Positions 1-7,200 are shown, counted from the first letter of the stretch. The stretch is 13,688 nt of DNA from Paludibacteraceae bacterium (GCA_024400275.1 JAKSMY010000049.1:1-13688), one strand, 5' to 3'. Numbers and translations: made by a program. Notes: a model not told the origin generated them from the letters alone.

Positions 1-1
1 T

Positions 2-631
2 AGCGAAATATATAATGTGGTACAAAACCTCAAAGATATGTGGATTTCCGTCCGCACCGACGGCGCGGCAGGCAACTGGAACACCATCTGCTTGGAGCAC
101 AATATCACCGCCATCGACGGGGCTACGTTCTGGACCGTCAGCGGTCAGGATGCCACATCGTTCATCTTGGACCAAGTGACCGAACCCCAAGCGGGCTACG
201 GGTATCTCATCCGCTTCACGGCTACCGAACTCAAAGTGAAATACGGCTCCGAGACGGCTGCAACACCTGTCACGGCAAGTTACGGCAACCCGATACAAGG
301 TACCTATACGCAGATAGATCCCGATGGAACAACTGGCGAAAGCGTACTGACGGACAACTACATCGTCTACGAGAACCAATTACGCAAAGTCGGAAAATGG
401 GTCGGCTTGCGTGACCATCGCGCGTATGTGGAAGCAAACCTTGTGCCGGATGGTGTGCCTGCACAAGTACCTAATCGTGCCCGTGCGTACATGCCCAAAC
501 CCAAAGAGACACCGACCGAGTTGGAGCCGATTGACGGTTCACAATGCACAATGCACAATGGCAAGTACATCATCAACGGTCAGTTCGTGATTGTCAAAGA
601 AGGCAAGAAGATAAACGCTCTTGGCTTCTAA
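2..631 (+). CDS. C-terminal part of a large Bacteroidales secreted/surface protein (5' end outside window)
   Basis: The reading frame is open to the window edge (codons AGC GAA ATA precede the first GTG at 17), so this is the 3' part of a longer gene and not a GTG-started ORF. The visible 210 residues contain a beta-rich module with WNTICLEHNI, GYGYLIRF, DNYIVYENQLRKV and RAYVEANLVP stretches. This pattern is common near the C-terminus of Bacteroidales extracellular proteins ('..GxWxTICLP..', '..NRAYLDL..'). It ends in a tail, GKYIINGQFVIVKEGKKI, that resembles the '..DGQLYIIRDGKxYNxxG' ends of exported proteins, possibly a type IX-like sorting or anchoring end (inference). The linker between module and tail is Pro/Glu-rich (about residues 165-180) and contains a heptanucleotide repeat at 531-558. 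No catalytic motif is visible, so the function of the complete protein cannot be told. Confidence 0.75.
   Translation, partial: SEIYNVVQNLKDMWISVRTDGAAGNWNTICLEHNITAIDGATFWTVSGQDATSFILDQVTEPQAGYGYLIRFTATELKVKYGSETAATPVTASYGNPIQGTYTQIDPDGTTGESVLTDNYIVYENQLRKVGKWVGLRDHRAYVEANLVPDGVPAQVPNRARAYMPKPKETPTELEPIDGSQCTMHNGKYIINGQFVIVKEGKKINALGF
531..558 (+). repeat. Short tandem heptanucleotide repeat inside coding sequence
   Basis: Four 7-nt units in register: TTGACGG, TTCACAA, TGCACAA, TGCACAA. They lie in the linker just before the C-terminal tail of the surface protein and are translated there. A related array with TTGACAA and TGCACAA units sits inside dxs at 4068-4095; 17 consecutive bases are shared (541-557 and 4078-4094). 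Confidence 0.7.
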
Positions 632-632
632 G

Positions 633-664
633 GACACCCTGACACCCTGACACCCTGACACCCC
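633..664 (+). repeat. 8-bp tandem repeat (GACACCCT) x4
   Basis: Three perfect GACACCCT units (633-640, 641-648, 649-656) and a fourth with one change (GACACCCC, 657-664) begin one base after the stop codon of the surface-protein gene. No coding role is visible. Such an array is prone to slippage. Confidence 0.85.
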
Positions 665-668
665 CTGA

Positions 669-685
669 CCCCCTCGGTGAGGGGG
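669..685. other. GC-rich hairpin downstream of the surface-protein gene
   Basis: CCCCCTC (669-675) pairs perfectly with GAGGGGG (679-685) across a 3-nt loop. It could stall polymerase or protect the 3' end of the upstream mRNA, but no T-run follows on either strand, so it is not a standard intrinsic terminator. It directly abuts the 8-bp repeat array and may be part of a dispersed repeat. Confidence 0.5.
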
Positions 686-690
686 AAAAG

Positions 691-714
691 GAAAATCTAA
701 AAGAAAATCTATAA
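691..714 (+). repeat. Imperfect 12-bp tandem duplication before the small ORF
   Basis: GAAAATCTAAAA (691-702) is followed at once by GAAAATCTATAA (703-714), with one mismatch. It ends two bases before the ATG at 716, so it forms the whole A-rich leader of the small ORF. Confidence 0.55.
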
Positions 715-715
715 A

Positions 716-868
716 ATGAATAAAATTATGAAACAATATATAATTCCCCAAACGGATGAGCAATCTATCGCAACTTGTCAACTAATCTGTGGCTCGGTTA
801 CAATAGATATAAATGATGACCCTCTTAATGGCGGCAGCGGTGCCGGTGAAATAGTTTACGGCGAGTAG
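716..868 (+). CDS. Small hypothetical protein, 50 aa, 'MKxYxxP' type
   Basis: ATG at 716, TAG at 866-868. The peptide starts MNKIMKQYIIPQ (a second Met at codon 5 gives a 46-residue form) and ends in an Asp/Gly-rich tail around DINDDPLNGGSGAGEI. The layout, a short basic start with Tyr-x-x-Pro, a hydrophobic middle (SIATCQLICGSV) and a polar acidic/Gly end, is like many unannotated 40-80 residue Bacteroidales ORFs that begin MKKxYxxP; their function is unknown to me. Two Cys (21 and 25) lie in the hydrophobic middle. A purine-rich leader precedes the ATG. There is no transmembrane helix or lipobox. It lies on the same strand 84 nt after the surface-protein gene and could be co-transcribed. 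Short length means the coding call is uncertain. Confidence 0.5.
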   Translation: MNKIMKQYIIPQTDEQSIATCQLICGSVTIDINDDPLNGGSGAGEIVYGE

Positions 869-886
869 TCAGAAGTCACTGAGAGT

Positions 887-927
887 GTCGGCCGACCCTC
901 GACCGACGGTCGACTGACCTTCGACGA
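887..927. repeat. GTC/GAC-rich palindromic heptad-like block
   Basis: GTCGGCCGAC (887-896) is a perfect 10-bp palindrome. TCGACCG (899-905) and CGGTCGA (907-913) form perfect 7-bp arms around one base. From 893 the sequence can be parsed as five consecutive 7-nt units (CGACCCT, CGACCGA, CGGTCGA, CTGACCT, TCGACGA) that share CGA/GAC cores. No T-run follows, so it is not a normal terminator. It may be a dispersed repeat or a binding array. Confidence 0.5.
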
Positions 928-985
928 AACGCGGCTCTATTTCGGGACCATTTCGCAACCACGAAAACACTGCCCAAACCAAAAA

Positions 986-1029
986 TTTTGTACTTTATTT
1001 GCATATATCAAAAAAAAGTTGTACCTTTG
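986..1029 (+). repeat. 44-bp direct repeat, copy 1 (contains promoter)
   Basis: Identical at every position to 2387-2430. It runs from TTTTGTACTTTA to the -7 box TACCTTTG and ends exactly at that box. Identity stops at once on both sides. Confidence 0.95.
998..1029 (+). promoter_or_regulatory. Bacteroidota-type promoter of the ATPase gene
   Basis: A -33 element TTTG (998-1001), a 20-nt spacer with an A-tract, and the -7 element TACCTTTG (1022-1029) match the Bacteroidota housekeeping sigma consensus. The start of transcription should fall within about ten bases after 1029, giving a leader of about 40-50 nt that includes the palindrome at 1044-1055. Confidence 0.85.
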
Positions 1030-1072
1030 CACTCCATAAAGATGTGTAATTACACGCTTTTGTGGAATTTAA

Positions 1073-2350
1073 ATGCTTTTTGCTATGCAAATCAATAGAG
1101 ACTTTTATCTTCAGAAACTCATTCATTCGCGCGGAAACGGTATGATAAAGGTGATTACCGGTATGCGCCGATGCGGTAAATCATACCTTTTGCTTACTCT
1201 GTTTCGACAGTATCTTTTGGAAAACGGCACGCCGGAGGAGCATATAGTTACGGTAGATTTAGAGGACCGTGCAAATAAGGCGCTGCGTGATCCGGATGCG
1301 TTGCTGCATTATATTCTTGAACATATTCCGAACAAGGAAGAACATTACTATGTGTTGCTGGACGAAGTGCAATTAGTGAGCGAGTTTGAAGATGTACTTA
1401 ATAGTTTTCTTAAAAAAGATTGGGTAGATGTCTATGTGACAGGCAGTAATGCTAAATTCCTCAGCAAGGATGTTATTACAGAGTTCCGTGGACGAGGGGA
1501 TGAAATACGTATTCATCCCCTATCGTTTCGCGAGTTTGCAGCGTATAAGCAAGAACAACCGGAGAAGATGTGGATGGAATATATGTTGTATGGTGGTCTG
1601 CCACAGGTTGTATTAGAGAATGATACTAACAAGAAAAGAGAGTATCTGCGTAACCTATTCGCTCACACATACTTAAAGGATATCACAGAACGCAATACTA
1701 TTCAAAATACAGACGATTTGGATGAGATTGTCAATACTATTGCTTCTTCCATCGGAACACTCACTAATCCTAACAAAATTGCCAACACATTCCATTCTGT
1801 CAAGCAGAGTGATATTAATGCCAAGACCATAGCCAAGTATTTGGAATATATGGAGGACGCCTTTATGATTGAGCGTTCTGTTCGTTATGACATTAAGGGA
1901 CGTAGATATATTGATACACCGTACAAGTATTATTTTGAGGATTTGGGACTTCGAAATGCCCGCATTGGTTTCCGTCAAACAGAGGAAACACACATGATGG
2001 AAAACATGATTTATAACGAACTGAGAGCAATCGGTTGCCAAGTGGATGTCGGTCAAGTCACTGTGGAGCAGAAAGATGAAGAAGGCAAACGTAAACGTGT
2101 CAATCTGGAAGTTGATTTTGTTTGTAATCAGGGTTATAATCGTGTATATATCCAATCTGCGTACGCGCTGTCGGACAGCACGAAGCGACAGCAAGAATTG
2201 GCTTCGCTGAATAAGATTTCAGATGGATTCCGACGTGTCGTTATTGCAGGGAGTATGCAACCGACATGTATGAATGATGATGGAATACTATTTGTCAATG
2301 TATTGGATTTTCTAATGAATCCCCAAAAATATATGATTCAAAGAGAGTAA
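1073..2350 (+). CDS. AAA_14/DUF4143-type ATP-binding protein
   Basis: A 425-residue P-loop ATPase of the AAA_14 + DUF4143 group, a widespread accessory family of uncertain role (often discussed with toxin-antitoxin or defence-like genes). Walker A is GMRRCGKS (30-37), Walker B is YVLLDE (93-98), and a sensor-like VTGSNAKF follows at about 122-129. The C-terminal half, from about residue 200, fits DUF4143, with the IDTPYKYYFEDLGLRNAR and LEVDFVC stretches. Length is normal and no motif is missing. The start is not certain: ATG at 1085 gives MQINRDFYLQKLI, which looks like typical family starts, so 1085 may be the real one. The gene has its own promoter and terminator and is bracketed by the 44-bp repeats, so it is a stand-alone unit inserted between the surface-protein gene and dxs. 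No partner gene is next to it. Confidence 0.9.
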   Translation: MLFAMQINRDFYLQKLIHSRGNGMIKVITGMRRCGKSYLLLTLFRQYLLENGTPEEHIVTVDLEDRANKALRDPDALLHYILEHIPNKEEHYYVLLDEVQLVSEFEDVLNSFLKKDWVDVYVTGSNAKFLSKDVITEFRGRGDEIRIHPLSFREFAAYKQEQPEKMWMEYMLYGGLPQVVLENDTNKKREYLRNLFAHTYLKDITERNTIQNTDDLDEIVNTIASSIGTLTNPNKIANTFHSVKQSDINAKTIAKYLEYMEDAFMIERSVRYDIKGRRYIDTPYKYYFEDLGLRNARIGFRQTEETHMMENMIYNELRAIGCQVDVGQVTVEQKDEEGKRKRVNLEVDFVCNQGYNRVYIQSAYALSDSTKRQQELASLNKISDGFRRVVIAGSMQPTCMNDDGILFVNVLDFLMNPQKYMIQRE

Positions 2351-2361
2351 AGACAACAATT

Positions 2362-2390
2362 AAAAAATCGTCCTTCGGGGCGATTTTTTT
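2362..2390 (+). terminator. Intrinsic terminator of the ATPase gene
   Basis: AAAAAATCGTCC (2362-2373) pairs with GGGCGATTTTTT (2378-2389) around a TTCG loop, with one G-T pair, followed by a T-run on the plus strand. It begins 11 bases after the stop codon. The A-run on the left also makes it a possible terminator on the minus strand. Its T-run runs directly into the second 44-bp repeat. Confidence 0.92.
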
Positions 2391-2430
2391 GTACTTTATT
2401 TGCATATATCAAAAAAAAGTTGTACCTTTG
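2387..2430 (+). repeat. 44-bp direct repeat, copy 2 (contains promoter)
   Basis: Exact copy of 986-1029. The first four bases belong to the T-run of the terminator. It ends at the -7 box of the dxs promoter. Confidence 0.95.
2399..2430 (+). promoter_or_regulatory. Promoter of the dxs operon
   Basis: TTTG (2399-2402), 20-nt spacer, TACCTTTG (2423-2430). It is the only clear promoter in front of the eight-gene unit ending at 11971. The leader (about 2435-2468) contains the perfect palindrome CGTGCGCGCACG (2446-2457), which could form a hairpin near the 5' end of the mRNA or be an operator. Confidence 0.85.
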
Positions 2431-2468
2431 TCGCCAATTTGCCGACGTGCGCGCACGCGAAACAATTT

Positions 2469-4382
2469 ATGGATTACAAGTACCTCAACAAAATAGATAG
2501 TCCTTCGGATTTAAAGCAACTGCCCTGTGAGGCACTGCCTGACTTGTGCAACGAGTTGCGGGACTTTATTATCCATGAACTCAGCCATAATCCCGGGCAC
2601 TTGGCTTCCTCGTTAGGAACCGTTGAACTGACGGTGGCGTTGCATTATATTTTCGATACGCCCAAGGATAAACTGATTTGGGACGTAGGACATCAGGCTT
2701 ACGCACACAAGATACTAACCGGTCGTCGTGAGCGTTTTCACACCAACCGTCAGTTTAAGGGTTTGGCACCTTTCCCCACTCCGTCAGAAAGTGAGTACGA
2801 TGCTTTTGTGGCAGGTCATGCCAGCAACAGCATATCGGCTGCGTTGGGCATTGAGATAGCCGAAGAGATTAAGCATAACAGGGACACACAAGCCAAGTCC
2901 GCAAGCCCCAATGTGGTGGCTATCATCGGCGACGGTGCCATGACAGGAGGACTGGCTTTCGAAGGAATAAACAACACCTCGATGGACCGGAATAACCTTC
3001 TTATTATCCTGAATGATAATAATATGGCTATCGATCCCATCAAAGGAGGTTTTACCCAATACCTGGTAGATATCACCACCAGCAAATCATACAATCAGTG
3101 GAGGTGGAGACTATACCGGATGCTGGTCAAATTGCACCTGATTGACAAACGTCAAGCAGATAATCTAAGGCGGTTCAGCAATAACCTAAAGACTATTCTG
3201 ACCCGACAATCCATGAATATCTTCCAAAGTATGAATATCCGCTACTTTGGTCCTGCCGACGGTCATAATGTGGAAGATTTGGTACGCATTATCGGTGAAA
3301 TCAAGAACTACGAAGGTCCCAAAGTATTGCATATCATAACCAAGAAAGGCAAAGGATACGAACCTGCCGAGACCAATCAGACGATATGGCACGCTCCGGG
3401 TATTTTTGATGTCGAGACAGGCGAAAGACTCCTTACCGGCAACACGTCCGATGCCCCGTTGTGGCAAGATGTGTTCGGAAACCAATTGCTTGAATTGGCA
3501 CGCCGCAACGCCAATATCGTCGGTATTACACCGGCTATGCCAACCGGCTGTTCCATGAACATCATGCAGCATGTTTTTCCCGAGCGTGTGTTTGATGTGG
3601 GTATAGCCGAAGGACATGCCGTTACGTTTTCTGCGGGACTTGCCAAAGAGGGCGTGCTGCCGTATTGCAATATATATTCGTCATTCATGCAGCGAGCGTA
3701 TGACAATATCATACACGATGTAGCGTTGCAGAACCTGCATGTTGTTTTCTGTATCGACCGCGCAGGTATAGTCGGCAACGACGGTGCTACCCATCACGGG
3801 CTATTGGATATGGCCTATCTCCGTCCTATTCCCAATATGCAAATTTGCGCGCCTATGACGAAGGAGGACTTGGAGGAGATGATGCAGTTGGCAGAAACGC
3901 TGCAAGGACCGGTAGCCATCAGGTATCCTCGCGGAAAGAGTTCCTTCCGAAAAGCAGATATAGCACCTGTAGAATATGGCAAAGGCGTCCAACTGCGGGA
4001 AGGTAACGATGTGGCAGTGTTGAGTATAGGGGCAATAGGTAATACGGTGAATGAGGCAATCGATTGGTTGACAATTGACAATGCACAATGCACAGTTGCT
4101 CATTGGAATATGCGTTGGTTGAAGCCGATAGATACGAATATATTGGACTTTGTGGGCACGCATTATAAGCAAGTCGTCACCATCGAGGACGGCATGATTA
4201 GCGGTGGGTTAGGCAGTGCTGTATTGGAATATTGTGCAGATAAGAATTATACTTGTCACGTGACAAGGCTGGGCGTACGTGACCAATTCGTGGAACACGG
4301 AAGTCCTGCCGAATTATATCATCTTTTGAAATTAGATAAGAAAGGCGTATGCGAATCATTATTGCAGGTGCCGGGGAAGTAG
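2469..4382 (+). CDS. dxs: 1-deoxy-D-xylulose-5-phosphate synthase
   Basis: This cytoplasmic thiamine-diphosphate enzyme condenses pyruvate and glyceraldehyde 3-phosphate to DXP, the first step of the MEP isoprenoid pathway. The 637 residues are of normal family length. Visible features are the substrate/ThDP His in SHNPGHLASSLG (His40), the ThDP-Mg motif GDGAMTGG (154-161) with LNDNNMAI further on, the catalytic Glu381 in GIAEGHAVTFSAG, and DRAGIVGNDGATHHG. ATG 2469 was chosen because the longer frame from 2400 starts inside the promoter. At residues 534-543 a heptanucleotide repeat is translated (TIDNAQCT); this stretch seems a few residues longer than the matching loop in the E. coli enzyme as I remember it. 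The 3' end overlaps trkA by 34 nt. It heads the operon. Confidence 0.97.
   Translation: MDYKYLNKIDSPSDLKQLPCEALPDLCNELRDFIIHELSHNPGHLASSLGTVELTVALHYIFDTPKDKLIWDVGHQAYAHKILTGRRERFHTNRQFKGLAPFPTPSESEYDAFVAGHASNSISAALGIEIAEEIKHNRDTQAKSASPNVVAIIGDGAMTGGLAFEGINNTSMDRNNLLIILNDNNMAIDPIKGGFTQYLVDITTSKSYNQWRWRLYRMLVKLHLIDKRQADNLRRFSNNLKTILTRQSMNIFQSMNIRYFGPADGHNVEDLVRIIGEIKNYEGPKVLHIITKKGKGYEPAETNQTIWHAPGIFDVETGERLLTGNTSDAPLWQDVFGNQLLELARRNANIVGITPAMPTGCSMNIMQHVFPERVFDVGIAEGHAVTFSAGLAKEGVLPYCNIYSSFMQRAYDNIIHDVALQNLHVVFCIDRAGIVGNDGATHHGLLDMAYLRPIPNMQICAPMTKEDLEEMMQLAETLQGPVAIRYPRGKSSFRKADIAPVEYGKGVQLREGNDVAVLSIGAIGNTVNEAIDWLTIDNAQCTVAHWNMRWLKPIDTNILDFVGTHYKQVVTIEDGMISGGLGSAVLEYCADKNYTCHVTRLGVRDQFVEHGSPAELYHLLKLDKKGVCESLLQVPGK
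4068..4095 (+). repeat. Heptanucleotide repeat inside dxs
   Basis: Units TTGACAA (4068-4074), TTGACAA (4075-4081), TGCACAA (4082-4088) and TGCACAG (4089-4095). It is translated in a different frame from the related array at 531-558 and preserves the dxs reading frame. Confidence 0.75.
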
Positions 4383-5686
4383 GCACTCATTTGGCTAAAT
4401 TATTGTCCCGCGAGAACATGGACATCTCGTTGTTGGACGAAGATAAAGAGCGTTTAGGTGATTTGGAAACCGATTATGACCTCATCACTCGTGTGGGCAG
4501 TCCTACATCTATTCATGATTTGACAGATATAGGAGTCAAGGGGTGTGATTTATTTATCTCCGTTACGCCGCATGAAACAGAGAACATGACGGCTTGCCTG
4601 ATTGCCAAACAATTAGGTGCCAAGAAAACACTTGCCCGAATAGATAATTACGAGTACCTGCTGCCGGAGAACAAAGCGTTCTTTGAGCAAATGGGATTAC
4701 ACCACCTGATTTACCCTGAAGTATTGGCATCTAACGAGATAATCGAGTCACTCAAGAACTCGTGGATGCGGTATCATTTAAGTCTCTGCGACGGTGCATT
4801 GTCGTTGTGTGTTGTCAAAGTACGGGAAAAGGCACCCATCGTGGGGCATACGTTCATGTCTAATTTCTTTGAGCACGGCAGGTATCGGGTAGTTGCCATA
4901 AAACGCGGCATAGAAACAATTATTCCGCACGGAACGGACTCGGTGCAGGTGGGTGATATGGTGTATGCCATTTGTTTGGAAGAGGACTTGGAGTTCTTCC
5001 GTGAGCAGACAGGCAAGATAAAAAGGGACATCCAGAATATCATCTTCTACGGAGGTTCCCGGATTGCCCAGAAAGCGGCGCAAAGTTTACCCGATGACCT
5101 GAACATAAAGATTTTGGAAGCAGACCGTGAGCGTTGCGAGTACCTCAGCGAGAAACTCAGCAACGTGCTTATCATCAACACCGACGGCAGCAACATGGAT
5201 AATTTGAAAGAAGAAGGCATAGAAGATGCCGATGCTTTCATCGCCGTGACGGATAGCAGCGAGGCAAATATCTTTGCGTGCCTGACTGCAAAACGTTTTG
5301 GCGTACATAAGACGATTGCGGATGTGGAGAATATCGACTATATACCGATGGCGGAAGGCTTAGATGCCGGAGCCGTGCTGAATAAAAAGACCACTACTGC
5401 CAGTTATATTTACCAGATGCTCTTGAACGCTACGGTCCTGAATGTTTATAACCTGACTTCCGCCGATGCCGAGATTGTGGAATTTATGGCAACCAACGAC
5501 AGTCGCGCTACACGGGGCAAGATACGTGATTTAGACCTACCGGAAGGAGCCACCATTGGCGGAATAGTCCGTGCAGGCGAGGGGCTGTTGGTAAACGGGG
5601 ACACACAGATATTGCCGAATGACAAGGTTGTCATTCTGTGCAGAAACGAGGTAATACGTAAATTGGAAAAATACTTTAAGGAATGA
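4349..5686 (+). CDS. trkA: Trk K+ uptake system regulatory subunit TrkA
   Basis: Peripheral cytoplasmic protein that binds nucleotides and gates the TrkH channel. At 445 residues it has the usual duplicated RCK layout (TrkA_N, TrkA_C, TrkA_N, TrkA_C). The first Rossmann motif is GAGEVG (7-12) with acidic Asp30 at the end of the second strand, typical of NAD(H) binding. The second is GGSRIA (235-240), where the last Gly is replaced by Ala, so the second site may bind more weakly or be structural. The start lies 34 nt inside dxs; MRIIIAGAGEVG is the standard start of the family, so the overlap is real. The stop overlaps the trkH start (ATGA). Confidence 0.96.
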   Translation: MRIIIAGAGEVGTHLAKLLSRENMDISLLDEDKERLGDLETDYDLITRVGSPTSIHDLTDIGVKGCDLFISVTPHETENMTACLIAKQLGAKKTLARIDNYEYLLPENKAFFEQMGLHHLIYPEVLASNEIIESLKNSWMRYHLSLCDGALSLCVVKVREKAPIVGHTFMSNFFEHGRYRVVAIKRGIETIIPHGTDSVQVGDMVYAICLEEDLEFFREQTGKIKRDIQNIIFYGGSRIAQKAAQSLPDDLNIKILEADRERCEYLSEKLSNVLIINTDGSNMDNLKEEGIEDADAFIAVTDSSEANIFACLTAKRFGVHKTIADVENIDYIPMAEGLDAGAVLNKKTTTASYIYQMLLNATVLNVYNLTSADAEIVEFMATNDSRATRGKIRDLDLPEGATIGGIVRAGEGLLVNGDTQILPNDKVVILCRNEVIRKLEKYFKE

Positions 5687-7200
5687 CGCGGGCGTTCAAC
5701 AATAGAATGGTACTTCGTACTATGGGAGCACTGCTTCTCATAGAATCGCTATTTATGGCGATTGCCATGTTTGTAACTCTGTGGTACGGAGACACCGATG
5801 ACGGCTCTTTTTTGGTTTCTGTCCTCATCACGTTGCTGTGCGGTATATTGTCCTTATCGGCAGGACACAATGCCCCCAGCCGAATGGGTGAACGCGAGGG
5901 ATATGTTATCGTGGCGTGCGTTTGGCTGGTATTCTCGTTTTTTGGCATGTTGCCCTATTATCTCAGCGGGCAAATCAGCACGATTACGGACGCTTGGTTT
6001 GAGACCATGTCAGGTTTCACCACCACAGGCGCCACTATTCTGAATGATGTAGAGAATCTGACACACGGCCTTTTGTTCTGGCGTTCACTCACGCAGTGGC
6101 TTGGAGGGTGCGGAATTATCGTGCTCAGTATAGCCATTCTGCCTATTTTCGGAATGAACGGAATGCAGTTGTACGCGGCGGAAGTTACCGGTGTACAGTA
6201 CGAAAAAATATCTCCGCGTATTGCCAATACCAGCAAGCATATTTGGCTGACCTATATAGGCATAACCGTTGTGGAAGCCATTTTGCTGTATCTGGAGGGC
6301 ATGACAGGATTTGACAGCGTATGCCATAGTTTGACAACCGTAGCCACCGGCGGTTTCTCCACCAAGAATGCCAGTATCGCTTACTACACCAATCCTTGGA
6401 TTCATTACACTATTATTGCTGCCATGCTGGTGAGCAGTATCAACTTTGCTACCATTATCTTAACTTTCCGCGGGAAATTTAAGAAGATAGCACAAGACGA
6501 GGAGGCTCGGTGGTTCCTGTGTGCCGTGGCTGCCGTTACGCTCCTGCTAACTATCGGTTTGATGTGCAGACATTGGTTCACGTTATACGGAGAGTTTACC
6601 ATAGACGGAGGCGAAGCCACGCACACCAATATCCTTCTTTCCTTGGAAGAAAGTTTCCGTACGGCGTTATTCACCACATTGGCAACCATGACCAGTACGG
6701 GTTTTGCAGTGGCTGACTATACCAAATGGGCATCTTTATTGTGGGTTACCATCTTCTTTATGATGTTTATGGGCGGTAGCAGCGGCAGTACCGCAGGCGG
6801 TATCAAATGGGTTAGAACGGCTATCTTTATCAAAAGCGGAATTGCGGAGTTTAAGCGTCGCATACACCCTAATGCCGTTGTACCTGTTAAGATGAACGGC
6901 AGACCGATAGGACAGCACACGACGAACAACGTTATGGCTTTTATGGTCTTTTATATAATGATTGTTATTCTTTCGACGCTCCTGTTCTGTGCTTTGGGAG
7001 TCAATTTTGACGAATCCTTGGGTGCCAGCGTCAGCGCGATGGGCAACATAGGTCCCAGTATCGGACAATATGGTCCTGCCGGCACGTATGCCTCGTTCCC
7101 CGAAATAGGCAAATGGGTGATGACTATTGTTATGCTAATCGGACGTTTAGAGATATTTACCGTCTTACTGCTTTTCTCTCGGGTACTTTGGAAAAAATAG
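5683..7200 (+). CDS. trkH: Trk K+ uptake system membrane subunit TrkH
   Basis: Integral inner-membrane K+ channel or transporter subunit that works with TrkA. Its 505 residues contain many hydrophobic segments and the four pore loops of the family: FTTTGATIL (filter at 113-116), TVATGGFST (222-224), TMTSTGFAVADY (338-340) and SAMGNIGPSIG (454-457). The conserved GGSSGSTAGGIKWVR stretch lies between the third and fourth pores. It overlaps trkA by 4 nt (ATGA), indicating coupled translation. Nothing is missing. Pairing with trkA right after dxs is a familiar Bacteroidales arrangement. Confidence 0.96.
   Translation: MTRAFNNRMVLRTMGALLLIESLFMAIAMFVTLWYGDTDDGSFLVSVLITLLCGILSLSAGHNAPSRMGEREGYVIVACVWLVFSFFGMLPYYLSGQISTITDAWFETMSGFTTTGATILNDVENLTHGLLFWRSLTQWLGGCGIIVLSIAILPIFGMNGMQLYAAEVTGVQYEKISPRIANTSKHIWLTYIGITVVEAILLYLEGMTGFDSVCHSLTTVATGGFSTKNASIAYYTNPWIHYTIIAAMLVSSINFATIILTFRGKFKKIAQDEEARWFLCAVAAVTLLLTIGLMCRHWFTLYGEFTIDGGEATHTNILLSLEESFRTALFTTLATMTSTGFAVADYTKWASLLWVTIFFMMFMGGSSGSTAGGIKWVRTAIFIKSGIAEFKRRIHPNAVVPVKMNGRPIGQHTTNNVMAFMVFYIMIVILSTLLFCALGVNFDESLGASVSAMGNIGPSIGQYGPAGTYASFPEIGKWVMTIVMLIGRLEIFTVLLLFSRVLWKK

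Larger units (their letters stand above)
869..1072. other. Intergenic region with palindromic block and promoter
   Basis: No gene is visible. The left part (887-927) is a dense block of GTC/GAC-rich palindromes, listed separately. The middle (928-985) shows nothing recognisable except a short A/T palindrome at 980-990. The right part holds the 44-bp promoter repeat (986-1029) and the leader of the ATPase gene with a 12-bp palindrome, GTGTAATTACAC, at 1044-1055. Confidence 0.6.

Noticed and set aside
40..414. 124-codon ORF in another frame of the surface-protein gene
   Set aside because: The Arg/His-rich translation is typical of an off-frame shadow; the frame with the recognisable C-terminal module is preferred.
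669..685. Intrinsic terminator
   Set aside because: The stem is strong but no T-run follows on either strand.
1673..2194. 173-codon minus-strand ORF inside the ATPase gene
   Set aside because: Fully opposite a well-supported P-loop ATPase; composition and lack of motifs indicate a shadow frame.
986..2430. Insertion-sequence or transposon ends formed by the 44-bp repeats
   Set aside because: There is no transposase and no terminal inverted repeat; the repeats are direct and are functional promoters.
2400..2468. Upstream extension of dxs by 23 codons
   Set aside because: It would start inside the spacer of the promoter; the family N-terminus fits ATG 2469.
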